Positions 48,129 through 57,267 of a stretch of DNA of 64,000 nt are shown here, in pieces (within the stretch, counting starts at the first letter, position 1; the number at the start of each line of letters is the position of its first letter). The notes under the pieces were generated by a model. It saw nothing but the letters and a program-made list of their open reading frames with translations. It did no database searches and had not been told where the DNA came from. The translations under genes and the position numbers were made by a program. The DNA is from Rheinheimera riviphila (lineage in GTDB: Bacteria > Pseudomonadota > Gammaproteobacteria > Enterobacterales > Alteromonadaceae): NCBI RefSeq assembly GCF_004005945.1, contig NZ_SACS01000001.1, forward strand, positions 310,001 through 374,000. The letters run 5' to 3'.

Positions 48129-50246
48129 TTAAAACTGATAGCTGGCGCTCACACCGATACGGCGCGGCTCACCAAATTGCTCGTACACGTGGTCTTCATA
48201 TCCATCCCGTGGGTCGTTAGCAAAATAGAAACCACGCACGCCATAGTCTTCATTCAGCGCGTTGCGGCTCCAAACGGCTACTTCCAGCTGCTCCAGCTGA
48301 TAACTGACCTTCAGATTCAGCAAATTCATATTGTCAGAGCGGGCCTGGTGCGAGTCTGAGTAATAATACGCGGCTTTATGTTGAACCCCACCATGCACTG
48401 TTAGTGCGTCTGTCGCCAGCCATTCCAGCGCCAGACTGAATTGTTGTTGTGGCGCATGTGCTTGTTCACGGCCGGTCATATCAACACCTTTGTCATTCAC
48501 AAAGTCGCGAATTTCGCTGTGCAGCACGCTGGCGTTGGCAAATAACACCAGCGCCGGGTTAACTTGCAGGCGGTTTTCCATTTCCAGACCGTAGTTGCGG
48601 CCACTACCGGCATTGGCCAGAAACCCGATAAACTTGGTGCCACGGTTGATCCAGGAATTCACCTGCATATCATCACGCCACATATAAAAGGCGGCAACGC
48701 GACTCACCAATTGCTGTTCTGCCGTCGAGGCTTTGACGCCAAATTCGGTATTCCACAGCGCTTCCGGACCAAAAGTTGGCCGTTGCTGCAGCTGCGCCGC
48801 GATATCGGCAAATTCCGGATCCAAAGCTTTGGCCAGCGCTTCACCGTTGACACCACCCACTTTATAACCGCGTGACGCCAGACCGTAAATCAGCGCTTGT
48901 GGCGTCAGCTGATAATCCAGGCTGAGTTTACCGCCCCACATCCAGTCGTCGCCATGCTGTACGATCAAGTTCGAATCCTGATAGTCATCGTTGTAACGCT
49001 CAGCCCGGACGCCAGCAGTTAAAGTTACATCTGTGGCAAGTTGCTGCTGATATTCGCCATACCAGGCCAGATTCGTGCGCTTTAACTCACTTTGAAACAT
49101 CGATACGGTCTTGGCAAAATTATCGGCATAGTTGCGGGTGAGATCAGTGTGCTGCGCACTGGCGTAAAAGCCCGATACCCAACTGCCGTCTTTTGCCAGC
49201 CAACGCTGGTCAAAGCTCTGGGATTTCCGGTCACGTAAATATTGGTCAGTGGTGGAATAGGCCCATGGATGGATAATTTGAAAACTCCAGTCTTCATCAA
49301 AACCATAATCAGATTTGGCGTCCAGCAAGCTCAGCTGGGTGTGTGAATCAGCGACAGTCCAACCGGTATAACTGGCCTTGAAGGCGCCTGCTTTAATATC
49401 TTGTTGGTCCTGACCTGGTTGGTCTGACAGCGTGACCCGATTGCGATCCAGCGAAAACGCATCGTAGCCGTTGTCGATATCGTGCCAGTTCAACAACACA
49501 TCCAGCGTCAGCGTATCGGAAGCTATCACACGCACTTTGCCATGCAGATGGGTTTCATCGATATTGTTGGTGTCTTTACGCTTTAGATAATCGTTCCGGA
49601 TAAAGCCGTCGGAAGATTGATGCTCGGCGGCAATACGATAGGCGACGGTGTCCGAAATTTTGTCGTTGTGGACCAGGCTCAGTTGGCTGCTGTGATAGTT
49701 GGCAAGGGTCGCTGCAAGCTTGGTTTCCCGTTCAAACTGTGGGTCTTGCGACACAAAATTCAGCATGCCCGCCATAGCATTAGCGCCAAAACGGGTCGCT
49801 TCCGGGCCACGGAACACTTCCAGTTGCTGTAAATCCAGCAGTGAAGGCAAACCCAATACTGAATAATCGATGCCATCGACCAATAACCCAACCGACGGAT
49901 TAATAGTATCGACAAATTCACTACGCTCACCAATGCCCCGAACCTGCAGATGACGCCCGCGCGAAGCACCGGCAGCGAAATTCACGTTGCCAATTTGCTG
50001 AAGTAAATCATCAAGATGCTGCGACGCCTGACGTTTAGCGTCTTGTTCAGAAACGACAGCCAGGCTGCCGGACATTTGCTGCACCGAACTTTGGCGGAAA
50101 TCACCTTTGATAGAGATGCGTTCAATGACTGTGCTGTTGTCTGTCGCGTCTACTACATCAGCAATAACAGGAAAAGCCAGGGCACCGTTGATCGATAAAG
50201 CAAAAGCGGGGATTGATAAAGCAAGAACGGCAGGTTTTAAACGCAT
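48129..50246 (-). CDS. TonB-dependent outer-membrane receptor, thiamine-regulated
   Basis: 705 aa. Signal peptide (MRLKPAVLALSIPAFALSING), plug domain (~50-165, with DTINPSVGLLVDGIDYSVLG and LEVFRGPEATRFGANAMAG) and a 22-strand-type barrel ending in the terminal Phe (GVSASYQF) needed for assembly. The TPP riboswitch directly upstream and downstream thiamine genes indicate thiamine or a derivative as substrate. TonB receptors otherwise often carry siderophores or B12; neither is suggested by context. Confidence 0.93.
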   Translation of the reverse strand: MRLKPAVLALSIPAFALSINGALAFPVIADVVDATDNSTVIERISIKGDFRQSSVQQMSGSLAVVSEQDAKRQASQHLDDLLQQIGNVNFAAGASRGRHLQVRGIGERSEFVDTINPSVGLLVDGIDYSVLGLPSLLDLQQLEVFRGPEATRFGANAMAGMLNFVSQDPQFERETKLAATLANYHSSQLSLVHNDKISDTVAYRIAAEHQSSDGFIRNDYLKRKDTNNIDETHLHGKVRVIASDTLTLDVLLNWHDIDNGYDAFSLDRNRVTLSDQPGQDQQDIKAGAFKASYTGWTVADSHTQLSLLDAKSDYGFDEDWSFQIIHPWAYSTTDQYLRDRKSQSFDQRWLAKDGSWVSGFYASAQHTDLTRNYADNFAKTVSMFQSELKRTNLAWYGEYQQQLATDVTLTAGVRAERYNDDYQDSNLIVQHGDDWMWGGKLSLDYQLTPQALIYGLASRGYKVGGVNGEALAKALDPEFADIAAQLQQRPTFGPEALWNTEFGVKASTAEQQLVSRVAAFYMWRDDMQVNSWINRGTKFIGFLANAGSGRNYGLEMENRLQVNPALVLFANASVLHSEIRDFVNDKGVDMTGREQAHAPQQQFSLALEWLATDALTVHGGVQHKAAYYYSDSHQARSDNMNLLNLKVSYQLEQLEVAVWSRNALNEDYGVRGFYFANDPRDGYEDHVYEQFGEPRRIGVSASYQF

Positions 50247-50305
50247 CGACAGACGACTCCAAATTTGATTGAAGGATCATCCGCGTATAAGGAAGTCAAA
50301 GACAC

Positions 50306-50380
50306 CATCCCTCCGCCGGCATGATCCGGATCAGGTTCTTAGGGTTCGCCTTGCGGCATCTCAGCTTTCGCACCCCTTGG
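50306..50380 (-). ncRNA. TPP riboswitch (THI element)
   Basis: Read on the minus strand, the conserved blocks appear in order: GGGGTGCG, GCTGAGAT, AACCCT, GAACCTGATCCGGATCATGC and the closing GCGGAGGGA. The arm CCAAGGGG at the 5' end pairs with the 3' block. It ends ~60 nt before the TonB receptor start, so TPP should lower expression of the whole operon, by translation or by transcription. Confidence 0.96.
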
Positions 50381-50391
50381 TTGAGCGCGGC

Positions 50392-50420
50392 AGTGTAGCG
50401 GCTTTTGTCGCGGGTCGCAA
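50392..50420 (-). promoter_or_regulatory. Candidate promoter of the thiamine operon
   Basis: TTGCGA (50420-50415) and TACACT (50397-50392), 17 bp apart on the minus strand, placed so that the transcript starts just before the riboswitch 5' arm. Confidence 0.5.
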
Positions 50421-50550
50421 CTATGGGTCGACCACCGGAAACCTGAGTTGGTGCGCCACAGTTGCGTCCAGCAGAAACTGGCGCGACTCTGAAAATCAGC
50501 TAACTTTAACGAACCACTGTTCAGGCCTGCACGATAAGAAAAGGATTAAT

Positions 50551-50880
50551 ATGACAAAAAGCTTTTTTATATTCATAGCTTTGGGACTTTTAACAAGCCA
50601 TACAGTGCTGGCCGAAAGTGCAGATGAAGTGATTTATTCGACGGAAGGGTATTGCGTCTTGGGTAATGAAGGGGTTTCGGAAGATTACCTCAAAGCGTAT
50701 GCAAAGAAGTTAGGTACCACACCTTCAGCGCGCGTTTGCCATAGTTTTAAAGAAATAGTTGCTGAGGCCCGGCCAAAAGATTGGGACTATCCGGAAGGAC
50801 GAGCGTACCCTGGCAGTGTGGTCATCTTAAGCCAATCGCAGGTGACCTTGTTGAAATCGCTGAAAAAGACCGAACAATGA
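50551..50880 (+). CDS. Small secreted protein of unknown function
   Basis: 109 aa from the ATG at 50551, which follows AAAAGGA; a longer in-frame extension reaches back across the riboswitch region and is not credible. A clear signal peptide (MTKSFFIFIALGLLTSHTVLA) precedes ~88 mature residues with two cysteines (in EGYCVLG and RVCHSF) that could pair. I do not recognise the family. Next gene downstream, 152 bp away on the same strand, is an outer-membrane barrel. Confidence 0.75.
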   Translation: MTKSFFIFIALGLLTSHTVLAESADEVIYSTEGYCVLGNEGVSEDYLKAYAKKLGTTPSARVCHSFKEIVAEARPKDWDYPEGRAYPGSVVILSQSQVTLLKSLKKTEQ

Positions 50881-51032
50881 TGTAGTTACATGCCGTGGCT
50901 GCAATGGCAGGCGGCAGGAACTCCCACTCAACAATGTTATGACTGAATATAATTGTCCGAGGTGTATATGGCACTGATATGCCACTGATATGATAGCCTT
51001 TTAGTAGACGCAGTTTCAGAGGATGAAGTCTG

Positions 51033-52676
51033 ATGTTACAGAAAAAATCCACACTCATGTTCATATTTGGTACCACCGCAATGCTGTCAGGTCCGAGTCT
51101 GGCTGAGACTGGCTGTGTTGCAGTCGCTCCCCAACAGCCATTACCAGCATCATCTTCAGCACGCACGATCAGCAAAATAAACTTTATCCGCCATGATATT
51201 TTTGATTTAAGTCATCCGCAGACGGTCTGGTTTCATCGGTTTGCCAATGAATATCATGTGATCACCACCGAACCGACCATCCGCGATGACGTACTTTTTC
51301 GTGAAGGCGAACCCCTGGATTTAGCCGTGCTGGCTGAAACTGAACGCTTGCTGCGCAGCAGGCGTTATCTGCGCCAGGCAGAAGTTCAGGTGACAGAGTA
51401 TTGTGAAAGTAATCAAAGTGTTGTGGTAACAGTAAGCACCTGGGACAACTGGTCGTTGTTACCAAAAATCTCACTAGGCCACGAAGGTGGTGAAACCAAA
51501 TCAAATATCGGCTTTGCTGAAGACAACCTGCTTGGCACCGGTAATCAACTGCAGGCCGAATATTTCAACGACAGCGAGCGGGACGGCTATCAGCTCAGGT
51601 TCTTATCGCCCAATATCGGCGGTAGTCACTGGCAAACTGCGGTGCAATACGCTGACAACTCAGACGGTGAAAGTTATCAGTTTCAGCTGAATAAGCCCTT
51701 TTACCGGATCAGCTCAGATTGGGCATTCAATTTTGAACTATCTAAAGAAATCAAAGACATCAGTGAGTATGAACTTGGTGATGAATACAATGAATATCGC
51801 AGCAATCGCGATTATGCCGAAGTCAGCGGTGGCTGGAAAATCAGTCATTATGACAATCAGGTGCAACATCTGAATGTTGGGGTGACGCTGGATGATCATC
51901 ATTTCTTAGCCAACGATGACTCAACCCGGCCGCAACCGGCAGACCGTGATTTATCGCAGATTTGGCTGGGATGGGACTGGTTTCAGTCTGACTACCAGAA
52001 AATGTTCAATTTTTTCCAGTTTAATAAAGTAGAAGACATTAACTTTGGCTGGCAAGCCAGCATCCGGCTGGGTAAGTTAAATCAAGGCCTTGGAGCTTAC
52101 ACCACCGGCTGGAACCTGCAGGCCACGCTGGCCAAAAACTGGCAGTTAACACCATCCAGCTGGCTGACTTATCGCAGCGAATATCACCAATTAGAAGGCA
52201 AAGCACTCGCCAGCCAACAGCTGTTCAGTAATCAATTACGGCATATTTATCACCTGACAGATCATCAGGTCTGGATCAGCCAGTTCCAATGGAATGTCGG
52301 AAAAAACTTGTTCCGCGACCAACGAATTACCATCGGCGGAGATGATGGCATGCGCGCTTTTCCTCTTTATTATCAAACAGGTAATAAATCGGCTATTGCC
52401 TCAACTGAATATCGTTACATCACGTCCTGGCATTTGTACCAATTGGTGGATGTTGCCTTAGCCGCATTCGTGGATGCCGGCCGCGCCTGGGATAACCCAG
52501 ATCGCACAACACCTATCGATAACGATACCTTATATGGGTACGGTGTTGGCGTCAGGTTGTTACCAAGCCACGCCAGCCGCGGCAGTATCATCAGTATTGA
52601 TTTGTCTAAACCCGTCACGGATAACCCGGAACTGTCGGGTTGGCGCTGGCGGCTGATTGCCAAACGGGATTTCTGA
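51033..52676 (+). CDS. POTRA plus outer-membrane barrel protein (BamA/TamA/FhaC superfamily)
   Basis: 547 aa. Signal peptide (MLQKKSTLMFIFGTTAMLSG), then one POTRA-like domain (~45-120, ISKINFIRHDIFD... VTVSTWDNWSLLPKI), then a 16-strand-type barrel. The barrel has the superfamily features LGTGNQLQAEY and FVDAGRAWDN, and ends with Phe. Most members have two to five POTRA domains; one is unusual. It could be a two-partner secretion pore, a small TamA-like insertase or a lipid channel. No TpsA-like substrate is adjacent. GAGGATGA lies before the ATG. Confidence 0.85.
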   Translation: MLQKKSTLMFIFGTTAMLSGPSLAETGCVAVAPQQPLPASSSARTISKINFIRHDIFDLSHPQTVWFHRFANEYHVITTEPTIRDDVLFREGEPLDLAVLAETERLLRSRRYLRQAEVQVTEYCESNQSVVVTVSTWDNWSLLPKISLGHEGGETKSNIGFAEDNLLGTGNQLQAEYFNDSERDGYQLRFLSPNIGGSHWQTAVQYADNSDGESYQFQLNKPFYRISSDWAFNFELSKEIKDISEYELGDEYNEYRSNRDYAEVSGGWKISHYDNQVQHLNVGVTLDDHHFLANDDSTRPQPADRDLSQIWLGWDWFQSDYQKMFNFFQFNKVEDINFGWQASIRLGKLNQGLGAYTTGWNLQATLAKNWQLTPSSWLTYRSEYHQLEGKALASQQLFSNQLRHIYHLTDHQVWISQFQWNVGKNLFRDQRITIGGDDGMRAFPLYYQTGNKSAIASTEYRYITSWHLYQLVDVALAAFVDAGRAWDNPDRTTPIDNDTLYGYGVGVRLLPSHASRGSIISIDLSKPVTDNPELSGWRWRLIAKRDF

Positions 52677-52708
52677 TGGCTGCGGGGATGGCCGCCCAAA
52701 CGGGGCAG

Positions 52709-53518
52709 CTATCGCTGACAGGTCGGGCAAAAGACCGTACTGCGTTGGCCGAGTCTTAATTCGGTAAGCGTCGTCCCGCATTGCAGGCACGGTTGACCAC
52801 CGCGGCCGTACACCAGCAATTCTTGTTTAAAGTAACCAGGTTTGCCGTCAACCTGGCTGAAGTCTTTTAAAGTGGTGCCACCTTGGGCGATAGCGCTGGC
52901 CAGTGTTTGTTTGACCACCGCAACCAACACATCACATTGCGCCAACGTCAGCTCTTTGGCCGGTTTTGTCGGCAAAATCGCTGCTTTAAACAAGGCTTCA
53001 TTGGCATAAATGTTCCCCACGCCAACCACCACATGGTTATCCATCAACACCAGTTTGACCGCGGCACTGCGTTTTTTAAAATTCTGCTGTAAATGTTCAG
53101 CGGTAAATTCAACTGTTAATGGTTCAGGCCCAAGTGATACCAGCATCGGGTGAATTTCACCTTTAGCCTGCCATAACACAGCGCCAAAGCGGCGGGTGTC
53201 ATTCAGTCGTAATAAGGTTTGATTGTCCAGCAGCCAGTCGATGTGATCGTGCTTGCCAGGAGGCGTGTGCGCTGGCAGCATTTTCAGATTTCCGGACATG
53301 CCTAAATGGATCAAAATATCGCCGGCTGGTAAATGCAGCAGCAGGTATTTCGCCCGTCTTGAAACACCAAGCAGCGGTTGATCACGAAGTGCGATGATTT
53401 CATCAGGCACCAGCCAACGTAATTGCCGTTGCCGCACCACGACTTGTTGTAAACGACGATGCTGCAAGTGAGGGGTGATGCCGAGTCTGGAAACTTCTAC
53501 TTCTGGTAATTCTGGCAT
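52709..53518 (-). CDS. mutM: Formamidopyrimidine-DNA glycosylase
   Basis: Base-excision-repair enzyme removing 8-oxoguanine and FapyG; 269 aa. N-terminal [14 protein letters not shown] supplies the catalytic Pro2 and Glu3; DNA-binding and H2TH region [15 protein letters not shown]-terminal zinc finger with Cys244, Cys247, Cys264 and Cys267. Translation is coupled to the preceding gene by a one-base overlap (TGATG). Confidence 0.98.
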   Translation of the reverse strand: MPELPEVEVSRLGITPHLQHRRLQQVVVRQRQLRWLVPDEIIALRDQPLLGVSRRAKYLLLHLPAGDILIHLGMSGNLKMLPAHTPPGKHDHIDWLLDNQTLLRLNDTRRFGAVLWQAKGEIHPMLVSLGPEPLTVEFTAEHLQQNFKKRSAAVKLVLMDNHVVVGVGNIYANEALFKAAILPTKPAKELTLAQCDVLVAVVKQTLASAIAQGGTTLKDFSQVDGKPGYFKQELLVYGRGGQPCLQCGTTLTELRLGQRSTVFCPTCQR

Positions 53519-54015
53519 CAGGGCCTCTGTTTTTCAGTTGTGTGACTTAGTGACGCAGGGATCAGTTGGTCTGCCTGTGATGTAGTCACTTGGAATATGT
53601 CGACAAAACCTTGTTTTTTAAGATAAAAATCTCTGCCATTTTGATAAAGCGCCCATTGCGACACGTTGGTATCGCCAGCGAGCAGCACGGCCACTTTTCG
53701 AATTGGCTGAGGTGAAAGTTCGATCTGTTGTGGCCAGGGTTTTAATTCGGTTTGTTGCCACAAATCCGCTAATTCGGCTGGATTGATCCGATCGTCCACC
53801 ACCGGCTGAAAACGCCAGACCGGACCTGCCTGCTGTAAATCAGTGCGATCAAATTGCAACTGCACCAGCACATAACCATCCGGCACCAATTTAAAAGACT
53901 GCAAATGCTGCTGCCGTAATGTCATCAAGTGTTTTGGCGCAAAATAAAACAACAACAGCATCGCTAACACGCTGTAAATGATTACATTATTCCAACCACG
54001 CCGACTTAGTGCCAT
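53518..54015 (-). CDS. Hypothetical membrane-anchored protein upstream of mutM
   Basis: 165 aa from the ATG at 54015. One N-terminal helix ([18 protein letters not shown]) is followed by a soluble, mostly beta-predicted domain; type II topology with the bulk outside the cytoplasm is likely. No family is recognised. Shares a transcript with mutM and has a perfect 8-bp tandem repeat in its upstream region. Confidence 0.75.
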   Translation of the reverse strand: MALSRRGWNNVIIYSVLAMLLLFYFAPKHLMTLRQQHLQSFKLVPDGYVLVQLQFDRTDLQQAGPVWRFQPVVDDRINPAELADLWQQTELKPWPQQIELSPQPIRKVAVLLAGDTNVSQWALYQNGRDFYLKKQGFVDIFQVTTSQADQLIPASLSHTTEKQRP

Positions 54016-54081
54016 GATAAATACCCAAAATTGCATGCCGTTGCAGTGTAATTCATTGCGCCAAAATCAACTAGCGACGTT

Positions 54082-54177
54082 CTTTGAAGTTTTGAAGTTT
54101 TGAAGTTTTGAAGTTTTGAAGTTTTGAAGTTTTGAAGTTTTGAAGTTTTGAAGTTTTGAAGTTTTGAAGTTTTGAAG
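54082..54177. repeat. 8-bp tandem repeat, (TTTTGAAG) x 11 plus one imperfect unit
   Basis: Eleven perfect units of TTTTGAAG from 54090 to 54177, preceded by CTTTGAAG. The array lies 67 bp upstream of the mutM-linked gene start and 13 bp from the rpmBG terminator. Unit size and purity are those of a slippage-prone simple-sequence repeat. Non-coding. Confidence 0.97.
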
Positions 54178-54190
54178 GCGTTATAAACAC

Positions 54191-54214
54191 AAAACCCGGC
54201 AGTTGCCGGGTTTT
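54191..54214 (-). terminator. Terminator of rpmB-rpmG
   Basis: AAAACCCGGCA and TGCCGGGTTTT arms with a short loop, about 10 bp past the rpmG stop; T-rich on either strand. Confidence 0.85.
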
Positions 54215-54224
54215 GCTTATTCGA

Positions 54225-54380
54225 TTACTTGATTTTCGCTTCTTTGAAAATCACGTGCTTACGCACTTTAGGATCGAACTTTTTGATTTCCATCTTTTCT
54301 GGCATGGTGCGCTTGTTTTTATCAGTAGTATAAAAAAAGCCAGTGCCAGCAGTAGAAACTAAACGAATTTTATCGCGCAT
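54225..54380 (-). CDS. rpmG: 50S ribosomal protein L33
   Basis: 51 aa, read directly from the minus strand: [20 protein letters not shown], then [16 protein letters not shown] and the ending [10 protein letters not shown]. This is the cysteine-free (zinc-independent) L33 type. Ten bp after rpmB. Confidence 0.98.
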   Translation of the reverse strand: MRDKIRLVSTAGTGFFYTTDKNKRTMPEKMEIKKFDPKVRKHVIFKEAKIK

Positions 54381-54390
54381 TTTCTAATCC

Positions 54391-54627
54391 TTAAACCTTT
54401 TGACCTTGCTTACGCAGATCTGCTAAAACTGCATCGATACCATTTTTATCGATGATACGCATAGCGCGCGTAGTTAAGCGCAGAGATACGAAACGGTTTT
54501 CGCTTTCAACCCAGAAACGGTGAGTTTGCAGGTTAGGCAGGAAACGGCGCTTTGTTGCGTTGTTGGCGTGTGAACGACGGTTACCTACCATCGGACCTTT
54601 ACCAGTAATTTGGCATACTCTAGACAT
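54391..54627 (-). CDS. rpmB: 50S ribosomal protein L28
   Basis: 78 aa; [20 protein letters not shown] and the ending [20 protein letters not shown] are diagnostic. First gene of rpmB-rpmG. Confidence 0.98.
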   Translation of the reverse strand: MSRVCQITGKGPMVGNRRSHANNATKRRFLPNLQTHRFWVESENRFVSLRLTTRAMRIIDKNGIDAVLADLRKQGQKV

Positions 54628-54668
54628 GTCGGTGTTTCTCCAAAAATTACATCAGCTCGAGCTATATT

Positions 54669-54744
54669 CATTCTTCCGGCCAAGAAGAATGCCCCGGATT
54701 TCTGAAAGGGCGCAATTTATACACGATCAGCAGGCAAAACTCAA
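54669..54744 (-). promoter_or_regulatory. rpmB promoter and leader hairpin
   Basis: TTGAGT (54744-54739) and TATAAA (54721-54716) with a 17-bp spacer and a GC-rich discriminator. The leader contains a perfect 8-bp stem, CATTCTTC/GAAGAATG (54669-54691), 41 nt before the rpmB ATG; it may help control translation. Confidence 0.6.
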
Positions 54745-54796
54745 GGCTATTCTAGTCTGGTTTCGCGCAAAAAATGCATGCGATCCTCACAGATCA

Positions 54797-55471
54797 TTAA
54801 AGCCAGCCGCGTTCCGCAAAGGAAATCACCTCTGCGTCGCCAACCACAAAATGATCTAGCAACTTAATGTCGACTAAAGCCATGGCTTGAGAAAGACGTT
54901 CAGTGATAGCGCGGTCAGCGCGACTCGGCTCAGCAACTCCGGATGGATGATTGTGAGCCAAAATAACGGCGGCGGCATTATGCGCTAAAGCGCTTTGAAC
55001 TACAATACGCGGATACACTGGCGACGCATCAATTGTGCCGTAAAATAACGGCTCGGCTTTGATCAGCCGGTGTTGGCTGTCTAAATACAACAACATAAAG
55101 ACTTCACGCTGTTCCATGCCAATACTGTATTGCAGATAATTTTTTACCAAACCAGGTTCGGTAAAGACGGTTTCGCGCTGCAAATTCTCATATAAACAGC
55201 GTCGACACAGCTCCAACACCGCCTGAGTTCGCACATATCGGGCCAAACCCAAACCCCTGCAACTACAAAATTTCTGCCGGCTAGCGGCAAAAAGTTGTTT
55301 TAAGCTGCCAAATTCACCCAATAATTCCCGTGCCAGGCCCACAGCATCTAACCCGGCGATGCCATTGCCAAGGAATACCGCCAGTAACTCGGAATCAGAT
55401 AAAGCCGTGGCGCCACGCGCCAGTAATTTTTCCCGCGGCCTGTCAGCTTCCGGCCATTGTTTGATGTTCAT
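54797..55471 (-). CDS. radC: RadC-family JAB-domain protein
   Basis: 224 aa. N-terminal helix-hairpin-helix-like part (LLARGATALSDSELLAVFLG) and a C-terminal JAMM/MPN metalloprotease-like domain with HNHPSGVAEPSRAD. The molecular role of RadC is unsettled; the old DNA-repair assignment was withdrawn. Usual neighbour of rpmBG and coaBC. Confidence 0.95.
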   Translation of the reverse strand: MNIKQWPEADRPREKLLARGATALSDSELLAVFLGNGIAGLDAVGLARELLGEFGSLKQLFAASRQKFCSCRGLGLARYVRTQAVLELCRRCLYENLQRETVFTEPGLVKNYLQYSIGMEQREVFMLLYLDSQHRLIKAEPLFYGTIDASPVYPRIVVQSALAHNAAAVILAHNHPSGVAEPSRADRAITERLSQAMALVDIKLLDHFVVGDAEVISFAERGWL

Positions 55472-55539
55472 GACGCTCGTCCTTGAGTTCTACTTCATGT
55501 TATCTTATTGCCACGAATTTCAGGCTCGGTTTTCCCGTT

Positions 55540-56793
55540 ATGACCTCTGTGACTCCTTCCCTGCCGCTGCAGGGCAAAAATATTCTGCTTGGTATCAGCG
55601 GCGGTATTGCTGCATATAAAGCAGCGGATTTAGTCCGCCGTTTAAAAGAGCGTGGTGCCGAGGTGCGGGTGATTCTGACCCCGGCCGCAGCTGAATTTAT
55701 TACGCCTTTGACGTTACAAGCCCTTTCCGGCAATCCGGTTGGCCAGTCTTTATTAGACCCTGCCGCAGAAGCGGCAATGGGCCATATCGAATTGGCGCGT
55801 TGGGCCGATTTTATTCTGGTCGCTCCGGCATCTGCCGATGTGATTGCCCGGATTGCTCACGGCATGGCCAACGATTTACTGACCACCTGTATTCTAGCCG
55901 CCAGCGCGCCACTGGCCGTTGCACCTGCTATGAATCAGCAGATGTATAAAAACATAGCTACTCAAAATAATTTAGCAACCTTAAAATCACATAAAATTCA
56001 CATTTATGGCCCAGCAGCAGGTGATCAAGCCTGTGGTGATGTTGGTATGGGACGGATGTTTGAGCCACTGCAGTTGGCCGAGTTGCTGGTTGAGCACTTT
56101 CAAACAACGGGCAGTACACCAGCTAAACCACTGACAGGCTTAAAGTTTGTGATCACTGCTGGCCCAACCCGCGAAGCCATTGATCCGGTGCGTTACATCA
56201 GCAACCATAGCTCCGGCAAAATGGGTTATGCGCTGGCTGCTGCTGCTGCAAAATTGGGTGCAGAAGTTACATTGATTAGTGGCCCGGTGCAGCTGACAAC
56301 ACCAACCGGAGTTAGCCGGATTGATGTCGCAAGCGCCATCGAGATGCAACAAGCCGCGTTAACCGCAGCTCAAACACATGATATTTTTATCGGTTGTGCC
56401 GCGGTAGCGGATTATCGGATGGCGGAAGTAGCGCCACAGAAACTGAAAAAGACCGCAGATAATGATGTGCTGACACTGCAGCTGGTGAAAAATCCGGACA
56501 TTATCGCAAGCATCGCCGCCTTAACGTCACATCGCCCATATACAGTGGGATTCGCCGCCGAAACAGAACAAGTTGCACAGTATGCGCAGCAAAAATTACT
56601 GAATAAAAACTTAGACTTAATTTGTGCCAATGATGTCTCGGTAGCTGGACAAGGCTTTAACAGCGAGCAAAATGCCCTGACTGTTTATGGTCCTCAGTTT
56701 GAACAAGCGCTGCCACTGCAAGACAAAAACACCCTGGCACAGGCCCTGATCACTTTGATTGTTGAGCAATACCAAAATGAAAAAAAACATTGA
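55540..56793 (+). CDS. coaBC: Bifunctional phosphopantothenoylcysteine decarboxylase / phosphopantothenate-cysteine ligase
   Basis: Two steps of coenzyme A synthesis; 417 aa from the ATG at 55540, chosen because the core [20 protein letters not shown] begins ~13 residues later, while the upstream TTG start lacks support. CoaC part: APAMNQQMY and CGDVGMGRM; CoaB part: [19 protein letters not shown] and SSGKMG. Overlaps dut by 17 bp. Confidence 0.97.
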   Translation: MTSVTPSLPLQGKNILLGISGGIAAYKAADLVRRLKERGAEVRVILTPAAAEFITPLTLQALSGNPVGQSLLDPAAEAAMGHIELARWADFILVAPASADVIARIAHGMANDLLTTCILAASAPLAVAPAMNQQMYKNIATQNNLATLKSHKIHIYGPAAGDQACGDVGMGRMFEPLQLAELLVEHFQTTGSTPAKPLTGLKFVITAGPTREAIDPVRYISNHSSGKMGYALAAAAAKLGAEVTLISGPVQLTTPTGVSRIDVASAIEMQQAALTAAQTHDIFIGCAAVADYRMAEVAPQKLKKTADNDVLTLQLVKNPDIIASIAALTSHRPYTVGFAAETEQVAQYAQQKLLNKNLDLICANDVSVAGQGFNSEQNALTVYGPQFEQALPLQDKNTLAQALITLIVEQYQNEKKH

Positions 56794-57235
56794 ACTGAAA
56801 ATTCTCGACCCACGCATCGGCACTGAATATCCGTTGCCAGCCTATGCCACGCCAGGTTCTGCCGGCCTGGATTTACGGGCTTTGTTAGATGCGCCGCTGG
56901 AATTAAAACCGGGCGAAACCTTTTTGATCCCAACCGGCATCGCTATTCATATTGGTGACCCAAACCTGTGTGCCACAATTCTGCCGCGCTCTGGCCTTGG
57001 CCATAAACACGGTATTGTGCTGGGTAATTTAGTCGGTTTAATTGACTCGGATTATCAGGGGCAATTGATGGTTTCAACCTGGAACCGTGGCAATGACAGC
57101 TTTACTATTCAACCTGGTGATCGCATTGCGCAGCTGGTGTTTATGCCAGTAGTGCAGGCCGATTTTAGTCTGGTACTGGATTTTGACCAAAGCGAACGTG
57201 GCGAAGGTGGTTTTGGCCATTCAGGTCATCACTAA
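56777..57235 (+). CDS. dut: dUTP diphosphatase
   Basis: Hydrolyses dUTP to dUMP; trimeric, 152 aa from the ATG at 56777. The conserved motifs appear in order: [43 protein letters not shown] and [12 protein letters not shown]. Confidence 0.98.
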   Translation: MKKNIELKILDPRIGTEYPLPAYATPGSAGLDLRALLDAPLELKPGETFLIPTGIAIHIGDPNLCATILPRSGLGHKHGIVLGNLVGLIDSDYQGQLMVSTWNRGNDSFTIQPGDRIAQLVFMPVVQADFSLVLDFDQSERGEGGFGHSGHH

Positions 57236-57238
57236 GTG

Positions 57239-57262
57239 CTGATTTCGGGTCTGATTTCGGGT
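57239..57262. repeat. 12-bp tandem duplication before slmA
   Basis: CTGATTTCGGGT occurs twice in a row and fills most of the 32-bp gap between the dut stop and slmA ATG. It displaces any standard ribosome site, so slmA translation may be weak or coupled. Confidence 0.9.
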
Positions 57263-57267
57263 CAACC

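Noticed and set aside
50269-50550. N-terminal extension of the small secreted protein
   Set aside because: It would run through the antisense of the TPP riboswitch and precede a clear signal peptide; the internal ATG at 50551 has a proper ribosome site.
54082-54177. CRISPR array
   Set aside because: Units are 8 bp with no spacers; it is a simple-sequence tandem repeat.
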